In this document: one piece after another, positions 38,713 to 47,048 of the stretch
How the letters are laid out: every line of letters starts with the position of its first letter
Position numbering within the stretch: the first letter of the stretch is position 1
Assembly: GCF_002836515.1 (NCBI RefSeq)
Contig: NZ_PJBC01000002.1
Span: forward strand, 1-64,000
From: Pseudomonas sp. Choline-02u-1
GTDB lineage: Bacteria; Pseudomonadota; Gammaproteobacteria; Pseudomonadales; Pseudomonadaceae
Reading direction: 5' to 3'
DNA length: 64,000 nt
Position numbers and translations under genes: made by a program
Notes under the pieces: model-generated
Told to the model about the DNA's origin: nothing
Seen by the model: the letters and a program-made list of their open reading frames with translations, nothing else
Database searches by the model: none

Positions 38713-40707
38713 ATGGATAAAATACGCGATTTTCTTTTGAATCTGCCTCGCCGCCAGAAGCGGCTGATTCAGATAACCACTGACTCTCTGCTGGTCTGGA
38801 CATCGCTCTGGTTAGCTTTTATCGTCCGTCTTGGCCTGGACGATATGTACAACCCCTTGCGCGTGCATTTCTGGCTCTTCGCATGCGCACCAGTCATTGC
38901 TATTCCGCTTTTCATTCGATTCGGTATGTACCGTGCCGTAATGCGTTATTTTGGCAATGATGCGCTCATTGCAATCATTAAGGCGGTGAGCCTCTCCTCG
39001 CTTATTCTGGCGTTGGTTGTTTACTTGTACAGCAACCACGAAGCAGTCGTTCCGCGTTCTATAATATTCAACTACTGGTGGCTTAGCCTCGTCATTATTG
39101 GCGGCTTGCGACTATTTATGCGCCAGTACTTCATGGGCGACTGGTTCAATGCCGCTCAACATGTACCTTTTACCAATCGAGACGACGGATTGATCAAGGT
39201 TGCCATTTATGGTGCAGGTGTCGCGGGTAACCAATTGGTTGCAGCCCTGAGAATGGGGCGCGTGATGCGGCCAGTTGCTTTTATCGACGACGATGCCAGT
39301 ATTGCTGATCGCTCAATTTCTGGACTTCAAGTATACAAACCTAAACATATTCAACAGATGATCGACGTTACGGGAGCGCAGGAGATTCTTCTGGCCCTGC
39401 CTTCTTCGACACGCGCCCGGCGCAGAGAGATTTTGAACTTTCTTGAACGTTATCCGCTTCATATACGAAGTGTTCCCAATTTCACCGACCTCGCAAGTGG
39501 CAGAGTAAAGGTTGAGGATATTCAGGAGGTTGACATTGCCGATTTGCTGGGACGTGATGCAGTTCCCGCCCAGTCTGATCTACTGGAGCGCTGCATCAAG
39601 GGAAAGACGGTAATGGTGACCGGCGCAGGCGGATCCATCGGGTCAGAGCTTTGTCGGCAAATATTTTCTCTTGAACCCAAGACTCTGCTGCTGTTTGAAC
39701 ATAGTGAATTCAACCTCTACAGCATCTTGTCGGAACTTGAGCAGAGAGCCGTTCGCGAGTCTTTATCGATCAGACTGTTACCCATCCTTGGTTCCATCCG
39801 GCATCAACACAAGCTGTTGGATGTCATGAAAACTTGGGATGTGGATACCGTGTACCACGCGGCTGCCTACAAACATGTGCCCATGGTCGAACACAACATT
39901 GCCGAAGGTGTGCTGAACAATGTGATCGGTACGCTCAATACCGCTCAGGCCGCACTGAAGTGTGGCGTGGCTAACTTTGTGCTGATCTCCACTGACAAAG
40001 CGGTTCGGCCGACCAATGTCATGGGAAGCACCAAGCGTCTGGCGGAATTGACTCTTCAGGCCCTGAGCCGTGAAATCGCCCCTGTTTTGTTCGGCGACAA
40101 AGCCAACGTTTCAAGAGTCAACAAAACCCGTTTCACCATGGTCCGCTTCGGCAACGTGCTCGGCTCTTCCGGTTCTGTCATCCCGCTGTTCCATAGCCAG
40201 ATCAAAGCCGGCGGGCCGTTGACCGTCACCCATCCAAAAATCACCCGCTACTTCATGACCATCCCCGAAGCCGCGCAGTTGGTGATCCAGGCTGGCTCAA
40301 TGGGGCAGGGCGGGGATGTGTTCGTGCTGGATATGGGCGAGCCGGTGCGGATCGTCGAGCTGGCGGAAAAAATGATCCATCTGTCCGGCTTAAGCATCCG
40401 TTCCGAGCGAAACCCGCAAGGCGACATCTCCATCGAGTTCACCGGTTTGCGCCCGGGCGAAAAACTCTATGAGGAATTGCTCATCGGCGACAACGTCGCA
40501 GCCACATCGCATCCGATGATCATGAGCGCCAATGAGGATCACCTTCCTTGGGACGTTCTGAAAACCCGCTTGGATGAACTGCTGAAAGCCGTCGAAGCCG
40601 ACGACTACACCCGCGTCCGCCAGCTCCTGCGCGAAACCGTCTCCGGCTACACCCCCGATGGCGAGATCGTCGACTGGATTTACCAGCAGCGCCGTCTCGA
40701 GCCCTGA
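38713..40707 (+). CDS. wbpM: Nucleotide-sugar 4,6-dehydratase WbpM (membrane type)
   Basis: 664 residues. Four N-terminal membrane helices (about 15-130) precede a soluble CoA-binding-like domain, then an SDR dehydratase domain with TGAGGSIGSE from residue 303. The usual catalytic tyrosine is replaced by methionine: M437xxxK441 in VMGSTK, the known hallmark of WbpM/FlaA1-type enzymes. It converts UDP-GlcNAc to the 4-keto-6-deoxy sugar used for QuiNAc or FucNAc. wbpM is the classical right border gene of Pseudomonas O-antigen loci, as here. About 235 bases upstream have no gene and should hold its own promoter. Confidence 0.96.
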   Translation: MDKIRDFLLNLPRRQKRLIQITTDSLLVWTSLWLAFIVRLGLDDMYNPLRVHFWLFACAPVIAIPLFIRFGMYRAVMRYFGNDALIAIIKAVSLSSLILALVVYLYSNHEAVVPRSIIFNYWWLSLVIIGGLRLFMRQYFMGDWFNAAQHVPFTNRDDGLIKVAIYGAGVAGNQLVAALRMGRVMRPVAFIDDDASIADRSISGLQVYKPKHIQQMIDVTGAQEILLALPSSTRARRREILNFLERYPLHIRSVPNFTDLASGRVKVEDIQEVDIADLLGRDAVPAQSDLLERCIKGKTVMVTGAGGSIGSELCRQIFSLEPKTLLLFEHSEFNLYSILSELEQRAVRESLSIRLLPILGSIRHQHKLLDVMKTWDVDTVYHAAAYKHVPMVEHNIAEGVLNNVIGTLNTAQAALKCGVANFVLISTDKAVRPTNVMGSTKRLAELTLQALSREIAPVLFGDKANVSRVNKTRFTMVRFGNVLGSSGSVIPLFHSQIKAGGPLTVTHPKITRYFMTIPEAAQLVIQAGSMGQGGDVFVLDMGEPVRIVELAEKMIHLSGLSIRSERNPQGDISIEFTGLRPGEKLYEELLIGDNVAATSHPMIMSANEDHLPWDVLKTRLDELLKAVEADDYTRVRQLLRETVSGYTPDGEIVDWIYQQRRLEP

Positions 40708-40817
40708 TTGTTTCACATTCTGTAACGCTCGCATTTTTGACTTCCCTCCGTCATGACCTACGTTTGGAGAGCAGCTTGGGAAAAGCTGCTTTCTAAAACG
40801 ATGATGGAGCGTCACTT

Positions 40818-41156
40818 ATGCGTACCGGTTATTTCTACTCGCTGATCTTTGCTTTCCTCACCAGCGCCTCGATTGCTGCGATCGCTGCGCCTGTAGCAAC
40901 TTCGGAGACAACGAAGGCGCCTTTGATGATGGATGCTGCGGCAGTTCCTTCGCAGAGTGCCAAAGTCGATCTCAACGGCGCGGATGCGGCAACGTTGCAG
41001 AAGGAGTTGGCGGGTGTAGGGGAGGCTAAGGCGCAGGCAATTGTTGCGTATCGGGATACAAATGGGCCGTTCGCGTCGGTGGATGAGTTGCTGGAAGTGA
41101 AGGGGATTGGCAAGGCGATTCTGGATCGCAACCGTGAAAAGCTGGATGTGAACTAA
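40818..41156 (+). CDS. ComEA-type helix-hairpin-helix protein
   Basis: A 112-residue exported protein with an N-terminal signal peptide (hydrophobic stretch about 5-25, ending near AIAAP) and a C-terminal double helix-hairpin-helix DNA-binding domain: GVGEAKAQAIVAYR and VKGIGKAILDRNREKL. Matches the ComEA family, which binds incoming DNA in the periplasm of competent bacteria. A gene of this type commonly follows wbpM in Pseudomonas. Natural competence is not shown by its presence. Followed by a strong terminator. Confidence 0.9.
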   Translation: MRTGYFYSLIFAFLTSASIAAIAAPVATSETTKAPLMMDAAAVPSQSAKVDLNGADAATLQKELAGVGEAKAQAIVAYRDTNGPFASVDELLEVKGIGKAILDRNREKLDVN

Positions 41157-41176
41157 GCTGACAGTTCAACGCCGAG

Positions 41177-41204
41177 AGGCCGGTCATTGACCGGCCTTTT
41201 TATT
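41177..41204 (+). terminator. Rho-independent terminator after comEA-like gene
   Basis: AGGCCGGT and ACCGGCCT form an 8-bp stem around CATTG, followed by TTTTTATT, 20 bases after the stop codon. Confidence 0.88.
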
Positions 41205-41361
41205 GGGCGCGATTGGGTGAAGTCCTGAAGACAAGAAATTATGGGTATCATATTGCGCTGCGATTATGCCTATAATAAATTCCGTTCGGGTCTGGTTTAG
41301 CATCCGAATCGCGGCACTCCGCTACACGCTTGTATTTGAATTGGATAAGGGGAACCACGGT

Positions 41362-42636
41362 ATGAACCAACGTCGAGTCGTCGTCACGGGCATGGGCCTG
41401 GTTTCACCTTTGGGCAGTGATCTTGAAGTTGTCTGGCAGCGTTTGCTCGCCGGTCGTTCCGGGTTGCGCAATCTGCCCGACGCTGTGGTAGCTGATCTGC
41501 CGACACGGGTTGGCGGCAGTGTGCCGACGGTGGAGGAGGATGCCGAGGCCGGATTTGATCCGGATCGTGCGACGCCGCCCAAAGAACAGAAAAAGATGGA
41601 TCGCTTCATCATGTTTGCCATGGAAGCGGCGCGGCAGGCGCTGGAGCAGGCCGGTTGGCATCCAGCGGATACTGGAAGCCAAGAGCGTACCGCGACAATC
41701 ATCGGCTCAGGTGTCGGCGGTTTTGGTGCCATTGCCGATGCGGTGCGTACCACCGACAGCCGCGGCCCTCGGCGTTTGTCGCCGTTCACCATTCCATCGT
41801 TTCTGGTCAATCTCGCGGCTGGTCATGTGTCGATACAGCATGGCCTCAAGGGACCATTAGGCGCACCAGTTACTGCTTGTGCCGCCGGGGTTCAGGCGAT
41901 CGGTGATGCGGCGCGTTTGATTCGCGCAGGTGAGGCAGACATCGCGGTATGCGGCGGTGCGGAGGCGTCGATCGATCGCGTCAGTCTCGCCGGTTTCGCG
42001 GCAGCGCGGGCGTTGTCCAGCGGCTACAACGACACCCCTGAACGTGCCTCACGTCCGTTCGACAGCGGGCGCGATGGTTTTGTGATGGGCGAGGGCGCCG
42101 GTCTGCTGGTGATCGAGTCACTGGAGCATGCGCTTGCACGCGGTGCGAAGCCGTTGGCCGAGTTGGTAGGCTACGGCACCACGGCCGATGCCTACCACCT
42201 GACCGCCGGGCCCGAAGACGGCAGTGGCGCGCGTCGGGCAATGCAGCTCGCATTGGCTCAGGGTGGCGTGATGCCGGAGCAGGTGCAGCACCTCAACGCT
42301 CATGCCACTTCAACACCGGTCGGCGATCTGGGCGAGTTGGCGGCAATCAAGGCTGTGTTCGGTTCGCAGAACAAAATCGCTGTAACGTCGACCAAGTCTG
42401 CAACAGGGCATTTGCTCGGCGCGGCGGGTGGACTGGAGGCGATTTTCACGTTGCTGGCAATCCGTGATCAGGTGGTGCCGCCGACACTCAACTTTGAAAA
42501 ACCGGATCCAGCCAGCGAAGGGGTAGACATCGTCCATGGCGAGGCGCGCGCGATGGCGATCGAATATGCCTTGTCCAATGGTTTCGGTTTTGGCGGGGTC
42601 AATGCGAGCGTGCTGTTCAAGCGCTGGGAAGGTTGA
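41362..42636 (+). CDS. fabF: Beta-ketoacyl-ACP synthase II-type (FabF family)
   Basis: Condensing enzyme of fatty-acid elongation. The 424-residue protein has the complete catalytic set: C173 in VTACAAG, H314 in NAHATSTPVGD, K345 and H350 in TKSATGHLLGAAGG. The ATG at 41362 (MNQRRVVVTGMG) has AAGGGGAA upstream; an in-frame ATG 32 codons earlier is unsupported. It is not beside acpP, fabD or fabG, so it is probably a second KAS II paralogue rather than the main fabF; a similar stand-alone gene occurs in other Pseudomonas. A TATAAT at 41271-41276 could be part of its promoter. Confidence 0.92.
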   Translation: MNQRRVVVTGMGLVSPLGSDLEVVWQRLLAGRSGLRNLPDAVVADLPTRVGGSVPTVEEDAEAGFDPDRATPPKEQKKMDRFIMFAMEAARQALEQAGWHPADTGSQERTATIIGSGVGGFGAIADAVRTTDSRGPRRLSPFTIPSFLVNLAAGHVSIQHGLKGPLGAPVTACAAGVQAIGDAARLIRAGEADIAVCGGAEASIDRVSLAGFAAARALSSGYNDTPERASRPFDSGRDGFVMGEGAGLLVIESLEHALARGAKPLAELVGYGTTADAYHLTAGPEDGSGARRAMQLALAQGGVMPEQVQHLNAHATSTPVGDLGELAAIKAVFGSQNKIAVTSTKSATGHLLGAAGGLEAIFTLLAIRDQVVPPTLNFEKPDPASEGVDIVHGEARAMAIEYALSNGFGFGGVNASVLFKRWEG

Positions 42637-42637
42637 T

Positions 42638-42671
42638 CGCAAAAAACAAACCCCGCCATGGCGGCGGGGTT
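42638..42671 (-). terminator. Terminator of the DUF2897 gene
   Basis: AACCCCGCC (42649-42657) and GGCGGGGTT (42663-42671) form a 9-bp stem. On the minus strand it is followed by a T-rich run (complement of AAAAAACAAA), so it ends the small minus-strand gene; it could also stop the convergent fabF transcript. Confidence 0.85.
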
Positions 42672-42675
42672 CATG

Positions 42676-42843
42676 TCAGCGGTCCTGTGCGTCCTTGGCG
42701 TCCGCTTCGGCATTGCGCTGTGCGACGCGCTTGCGTTCTTCATCGGTCAGTTCGACCTTGTTGGCGGTGTCGCGCAACATCATCAATCCGCCGACAATCG
42801 AGCCGATCGCAACGACCAGAATCAACCAGGCATACCAAGGCAT
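42676..42843 (-). CDS. DUF2897 small membrane protein
   Basis: A 55-residue protein: one N-terminal membrane helix (MPWYAWLILVVAIGSIVGG) followed by a charged tail with ELTDEERKRVAQRN. This matches the short DUF2897 family found in Pseudomonas; function unknown. The ATG at 42843 has AAGGAG 7-12 bases upstream, which excludes the longer frame. It is convergent with fabF and 130 bases downstream of the permease gene on the same strand. Confidence 0.85.
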   Translation of the reverse strand: MPWYAWLILVVAIGSIVGGLMMLRDTANKVELTDEERKRVAQRNAEADAKDAQDR

Positions 42844-42973
42844 AACGGCTCTCCTTAAATGGCAGCTCGACGGGCGAGGACTTCGCCGTGCGATGCTGCA
42901 TACCACCTTTGAGCGAAACGACTTCGCAGTGGTTCCATTCTAGGCCGCTTATGCCCGGCACACCCGAACCGTG

Positions 42974-44338
42974 TTACAGACCAGTCAACATCGCATCCGC
43001 TGGCGCATCGGCGCGCAGTTGCCCGGTGAGCATGAAGTAGCAGAACCCCACCGCCATGAAGCCGAGGAAAATAAGCCCGATCAACGTGTTGAACCATGCC
43101 ATCGCCACCAGGCACACCACCGCCAGCACCAGCGCAATCATTGGCACCAGCGGATAGCACGGCGCGCGGAAAGTGCGTTCCAGATTCGGTTCCGATTTAC
43201 GCAGTTTGAACAGGCTGAGCATGCTCATGATGTACATCACGATGGCGCCGAACACGGCCATGGTGATCATCGCCGCTGTCAGCGTCATGCCGCCGAGGTT
43301 GATCAGGCCGTCGCTGTAGATTGCGGCGATGCCGATGAGGCCGCCGGCGATGATTGCGCGGTGCGGAGTCTGGAAGCGCGACAGTTTCGCCAGTGAGGCT
43401 GGCAAGTAACCGGCGCGGGCCAGGGCGAAGAACTGTCGCGAGTAGCCGAGGATGATGCCATGAAAACTGGCGACCAGGCCGAACAGGCCGATCCAGACCA
43501 GCATGTGCAGCCAGCCGGAGTTGTCGCCGACCACGGTTTTCATCGCTTGCGGCAATGGGTCGTTGATGTTGGACAAAGTGCGCCAGTCGCCGACGCCGCC
43601 AGCGAAGAACATCACGCCCATCGCCAGCAGCACCAGGGTCAGAATGCCGCTGATATAGGCTTTCGGGATCGTGCGTTTCGGGTCCTTGGCTTCTTCGGCG
43701 GCCATGGCGGCGCCTTCGATGGCGAGGAAGAACCAGATGGCGAAGGGGATCGCCGCGAACATCCCGGCAATTGCCGGCGCGCCGAAGACGTCAGAACCGG
43801 CCCAGCCATTAAGCGCAAAGTTGCTGAAGCTGAACGCCGGCGCGACCACGCCCATGAACACCAGCAACTCAGCCACCGCCAGCACGCAGACGATCAATTC
43901 GAACGTCGCGGCCAGTTTCACCCCGAGGATATTCAGGCCCATGAACACGATGTAGGCGCCAACCGCCGCGTGTTTCGGGTCGAGTGCCGGAAATTGCACA
44001 TTCAGGTAGGCGCCGATCGCCAAGGCAATCGCTGGCGGGGCGAAGACGAATTCGATCAGAGTAGCCAGTCCGGCGATCAATCCGCCTTTTTCGCCAAACG
44101 CGCGGCGGCTGTAGGCGAATGGCCCGCCGGCGTGGGGAATCGCGGTGGTCAGTTCGGTGAAACTGAAGATGAAGCAGGTGTACATGGTCGCGACCATGAA
44201 TGAAGTCACCAGAAAACCAAGCGTGCCGGCGACGCCCCAGCCGTAACTCCAGCCGAAGTATTCCCCGGAAATAACCAGCCCTACGGCAATGCCCCACAAG
44301 TGCAGAGTGCCCAGCGTGGGTTTGAGTTGTGTGTTCAT
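42974..44338 (-). CDS. eat: Ethanolamine-type APC permease
   Basis: A 454-residue amino acid/polyamine/organocation (APC) transporter with about 12 membrane helices. The N-terminal LWGIAVGLVISGEYFGWSYG segment and the length match ethanolamine permeases (Eat/EutP type) of Pseudomonas. The ATG at 44338 is preferred; the frame extends far upstream only because of the GC-rich repeat array. No eutBC ammonia-lyase genes are adjacent in this window, so the substrate call rests on family resemblance and another amino compound is possible. Confidence 0.82.
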   Translation of the reverse strand: MNTQLKPTLGTLHLWGIAVGLVISGEYFGWSYGWGVAGTLGFLVTSFMVATMYTCFIFSFTELTTAIPHAGGPFAYSRRAFGEKGGLIAGLATLIEFVFAPPAIALAIGAYLNVQFPALDPKHAAVGAYIVFMGLNILGVKLAATFELIVCVLAVAELLVFMGVVAPAFSFSNFALNGWAGSDVFGAPAIAGMFAAIPFAIWFFLAIEGAAMAAEEAKDPKRTIPKAYISGILTLVLLAMGVMFFAGGVGDWRTLSNINDPLPQAMKTVVGDNSGWLHMLVWIGLFGLVASFHGIILGYSRQFFALARAGYLPASLAKLSRFQTPHRAIIAGGLIGIAAIYSDGLINLGGMTLTAAMITMAVFGAIVMYIMSMLSLFKLRKSEPNLERTFRAPCYPLVPMIALVLAVVCLVAMAWFNTLIGLIFLGFMAVGFCYFMLTGQLRADAPADAMLTGL

Positions 44339-44507
44339 GCGCTTGCTCCCGCAATGGTTGGAAAGCTCGGGAAGGCCGTGTGCAGTGGGCGTGCCATTAC
44401 CGTGAAACAAGTCGTAATAGGTTGAAAGGTGTCGCAGAGGGAATGATTCACGCTGAATGTGCAGGCAAAGTGCGCCAGTTGGGTGCGATGTCGCCGATTC
44501 TGCCGCT

Positions 44508-45085
44508 TTCGCGAGCAAGCCCGCTCCCGCAGGACAGCGCATTTCAAAGTGGGGCCGGGCATGCCCGCGAAGGGGCCTGTTTGGGCAGCACAAAGATCTG
44601 CTCGGCCGGGTGCGATGTTGACTGCGCCGGCGCCTTCGCGAGCAAGCCCGCTCCCACAGGGGAACGCATTCCAAATGCGGGAGCCGGGCATGCCCGCGAA
44701 GGGGCCTGTTTGGGCAGCACAAAAATCAGATCGGGCGGGTGCGATGTTGACTGCACCGGCGCCTTCGCGAGCAAGCCCGCTCCCACAGGGGAACGCATTT
44801 CAAAGTGGGGCCGGGCATGCCCGCGAAGGGGCCTGTTTGGGCAGCACAAAGATCTGCTCGGCCGGGTGCGATGTTGACTGCGCCGGCGCCTTCGCGAGCA
44901 AGCCCGCTCCCACAGGGGAACGCATTCCAAATGCGGGAGCCGGGCATGCCCGCGAAGGGGCCTGTTTGGACAGCACAAAAATAGCTCGGCCGGGTGCGAT
45001 GTTGACTGCACCGGCGCCTTCGCGAGCAAGCCCGCTCCCACAGGACAGCGCATTTCAAAGTGGGAGCCGGGCTTGCCCGCGAAGG
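44508..45085. repeat. Tandem array of 128-bp units made of REP pairs (BIME-like)
   Basis: The REP core TTCGCGAGCAAGCCCGCTCC occurs at 44508, 44635, 44764, 44891 and 45019, spaced 127-129 bases. Each unit also holds the inverted partner (GGGAGCCGGGCATGCCCGCGAA or its GGGGCCGGGC variant) and a spacer with GGTGCGATGTTGACTG. Units alternate: 1, 3 and 5 have 'CATTTCAAAGTGGG', while 2 and 4 have 'CATTCCAAATGCGGGAG', so the array looks like a 256-bp dimer that was duplicated. Overlapping GC-rich frames on both strands are artefacts of the repeat. It fills most of the 907-base gap between the permease and kdpF; 44339-44507 holds the permease's upstream region, with nothing else recognised. Confidence 0.9.
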
Positions 45086-45137
45086 GGCCAGTCAAAACAC
45101 CGCATAAATCAGCCGTAAAAGCTGCATAAACCCACTA

Positions 45138-45156
45138 TTTACGCTTTCTTTATGCC
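45138..45156 (+). promoter_or_regulatory. Candidate KdpE binding site upstream of kdpF
   Basis: The sequence TTTACGCTTTCTTTATGCC, followed by CCACGCC, resembles the E. coli kdp operator (TTTATACTTTTTTTACACC followed by CCGCC) as I remember it, agreeing at 14 of 19 positions including the two TTTA-containing halves. It lies 90 bases before kdpF, where the response regulator should bind under potassium limitation or osmotic stress. Confidence 0.5.
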
Positions 45157-45245
45157 CCACGCCGCGCCTCGCTCTCGTTCCTTTACAGCCTCCTTCCCGA
45201 CAATCAGCGCACACACGGCAATATGCCGTAACACGGAGATTTTCC

Positions 45246-45335
45246 ATGAGCGTTCTGGACGGGGTGTCACTGCTGTTGGCAGTGGGGCTGTTCATTTATC
45301 TGTTGGTTGCGCTGTTGCGCGCGGACCGGAACTAG
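45246..45335 (+). CDS. kdpF: K+-transporting ATPase subunit KdpF
   Basis: A 29-residue single-helix protein (MSVLDGVSLLLAVGLFIYLL then VALLRADRN), which stabilises the KdpFABC complex in the inner membrane. Hydrophobic helix about residues 6-23 with a basic/polar end is exactly the KdpF pattern. CGGAG lies upstream of the ATG. It precedes kdpA by 8 bases. Confidence 0.93.
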   Translation: MSVLDGVSLLLAVGLFIYLLVALLRADRN

Positions 45336-45343
45336 GAGCGGCT

Positions 45344-47038
45344 ATGCACAGTTACGACTATTGGCTGATCCTCGGGTTTTTTGCGCTGGTCCTGCTGCCG
45401 GCGCCGTTCCTCGGGCGTTTCTATTACAAGGTGATGGAAGGTCAGCGCACCTGGCTGACGCCAATCCTCGGTCCGGTCGAGCGCGGTTGCTATCGACTCG
45501 CCGGGGTCGATGCGCAGGCGGAGCAGAGCTGGCAGAAGTACACGCTGGCGCTGCTGGCGTTCAACCTGGCGGGTTTCCTGCTGCTGTTTTCAATTTTGCT
45601 GTTTCAGGATCACCTGCCGCTGAACCCGCAAAACCTGCCGGGCCAGGAATGGACCCAGGCGTTCAATACCGCGGTCAGTTTCATGACCAACACCAACTGG
45701 CAGTCCTACAGCGGCGAGGCGACGCTCAGCTACCTCAGCCAGATGGCCGGCCTCACCGTGCAGAACTTCGTCAGCGCCGCCACCGGCCTCGCCGTGCTGG
45801 TCGCGCTGTGCCGAGGCATCGGGCGCAAATCGGCGCAGACCCTCGGCAACTTCTGGGTCGACATGACCCGCGCCACCCTTTATGGCCTGCTGCCGCTGTG
45901 CCTGCTGCTGGCGCTGTATCTGGTCTGGCAGGGCGTGCCGCAAACCTTCGCGCAGTATGTAAATGCCGTGACGCTGCAGGGTGTTGATCAAGTCATTCCG
46001 CTCGGCCCGGCCGCCAGTCAGATTGCGATCAAGCAGCTGGGCACCAACGGTGGTGGTTTCTTCGGCGTCAACTCGGCGCATCCGTTCGAGAACCCGACCG
46101 CGTGGAGCAACTTGTTCGAAGTCGCCTCGATCATTCTGATCCCGGTGGCACTGGTGTTCACCTTCGGCCACTACGTGAAAGACCTGCGTCAGAGCCGCGC
46201 AATCATCGCCTGCATGCTGGCGCTGTTTCTGATCGGCGGCGCGACGTCGTTGTGGGCCGAGTATCAGCCGAATCCGACCCTGAACAACGCCGCCGTCGAG
46301 CAGACTGCGCCGCTGGAAGGCAAGGAAGCGCGTTTCGGCACCACCGCCACGGTGCTGTGGTCGGTGACGACGACGGCAGCCTCGAACGGTTCGGTCAACG
46401 GCATGCACGACAGCCTCAACCCGCTGAGCGGCATGGTTGCGCTGGTCAACATGATGGTTGGTGAAGTGATCTTCGGCGGCGTCGGCGCCGGGCTCTACGG
46501 CATGCTGCTCAACGTGTTGATCGCGGTGTTCCTTGCCGGCCTGATGATCGGGCGTACGCCGGAATACCTCGGCAAGAAACTCCAGGCCCGCGAAGTGCAA
46601 TTGCTGGTCGTCACGCTGCTGGTGATGCCGGTCGGCGTGCTGGTGCTCGGTGCGATTGCCGCCACGGTTCCCAGTGCGGCGGCAACCATCAGCAACCCCG
46701 GCCCGCACGGTTTCAGCCAGTTGCTGTACGCCTATACCTCGGCGAGTGCCAACAACGGTTCGGCGTTCGGTGGCCTGAGCGCGAACACACCGTTCCACAA
46801 CCTGATGCTCGGCCTGGGCATGTTGATCGGTCGCTTCGGCTACATCCTGCCGGTGCTGGCACTGGCCGGCAGCCTGGCGATGAAGAAAAGCGCACCGGTC
46901 GGCCAGAACAGCTTTCCGACTCACGGCCCGCTGTTCGTGACCTTGTTGACCGTGACCATTCTGTTGGTGGGCGGCCTGACCTTTCTGCCGACGCTGGCGC
47001 TGGGCCCGATTGCTGAACATCTGAGCCTGGGCTTCTAA
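45344..47038 (+). CDS. kdpA: K+-transporting ATPase subunit KdpA
   Basis: Potassium-binding, channel-like subunit of the high-affinity KdpFABC pump. The 564-residue protein has ten or so membrane helices and the selectivity-filter loops [31 protein letters not shown] and the later GSAFGGL segment. The ATG at 45344 with AGGAG upstream gives the family's normal N-terminus; the upstream extension covers kdpF. Ends 10 bases before kdpB. Confidence 0.97.
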   Translation: MHSYDYWLILGFFALVLLPAPFLGRFYYKVMEGQRTWLTPILGPVERGCYRLAGVDAQAEQSWQKYTLALLAFNLAGFLLLFSILLFQDHLPLNPQNLPGQEWTQAFNTAVSFMTNTNWQSYSGEATLSYLSQMAGLTVQNFVSAATGLAVLVALCRGIGRKSAQTLGNFWVDMTRATLYGLLPLCLLLALYLVWQGVPQTFAQYVNAVTLQGVDQVIPLGPAASQIAIKQLGTNGGGFFGVNSAHPFENPTAWSNLFEVASIILIPVALVFTFGHYVKDLRQSRAIIACMLALFLIGGATSLWAEYQPNPTLNNAAVEQTAPLEGKEARFGTTATVLWSVTTTAASNGSVNGMHDSLNPLSGMVALVNMMVGEVIFGGVGAGLYGMLLNVLIAVFLAGLMIGRTPEYLGKKLQAREVQLLVVTLLVMPVGVLVLGAIAATVPSAAATISNPGPHGFSQLLYAYTSASANNGSAFGGLSANTPFHNLMLGLGMLIGRFGYILPVLALAGSLAMKKSAPVGQNSFPTHGPLFVTLLTVTILLVGGLTFLPTLALGPIAEHLSLGF

Positions 47039-47048
47039 GGAGCTGACG

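Noticed and set aside
44544..45118. Long overlapping ORFs on both strands with repeated arginine- and cysteine-rich peptides
   Set aside because: They are translations of the GC-rich 128-bp REP array; units change frame and no ribosome site precedes them.
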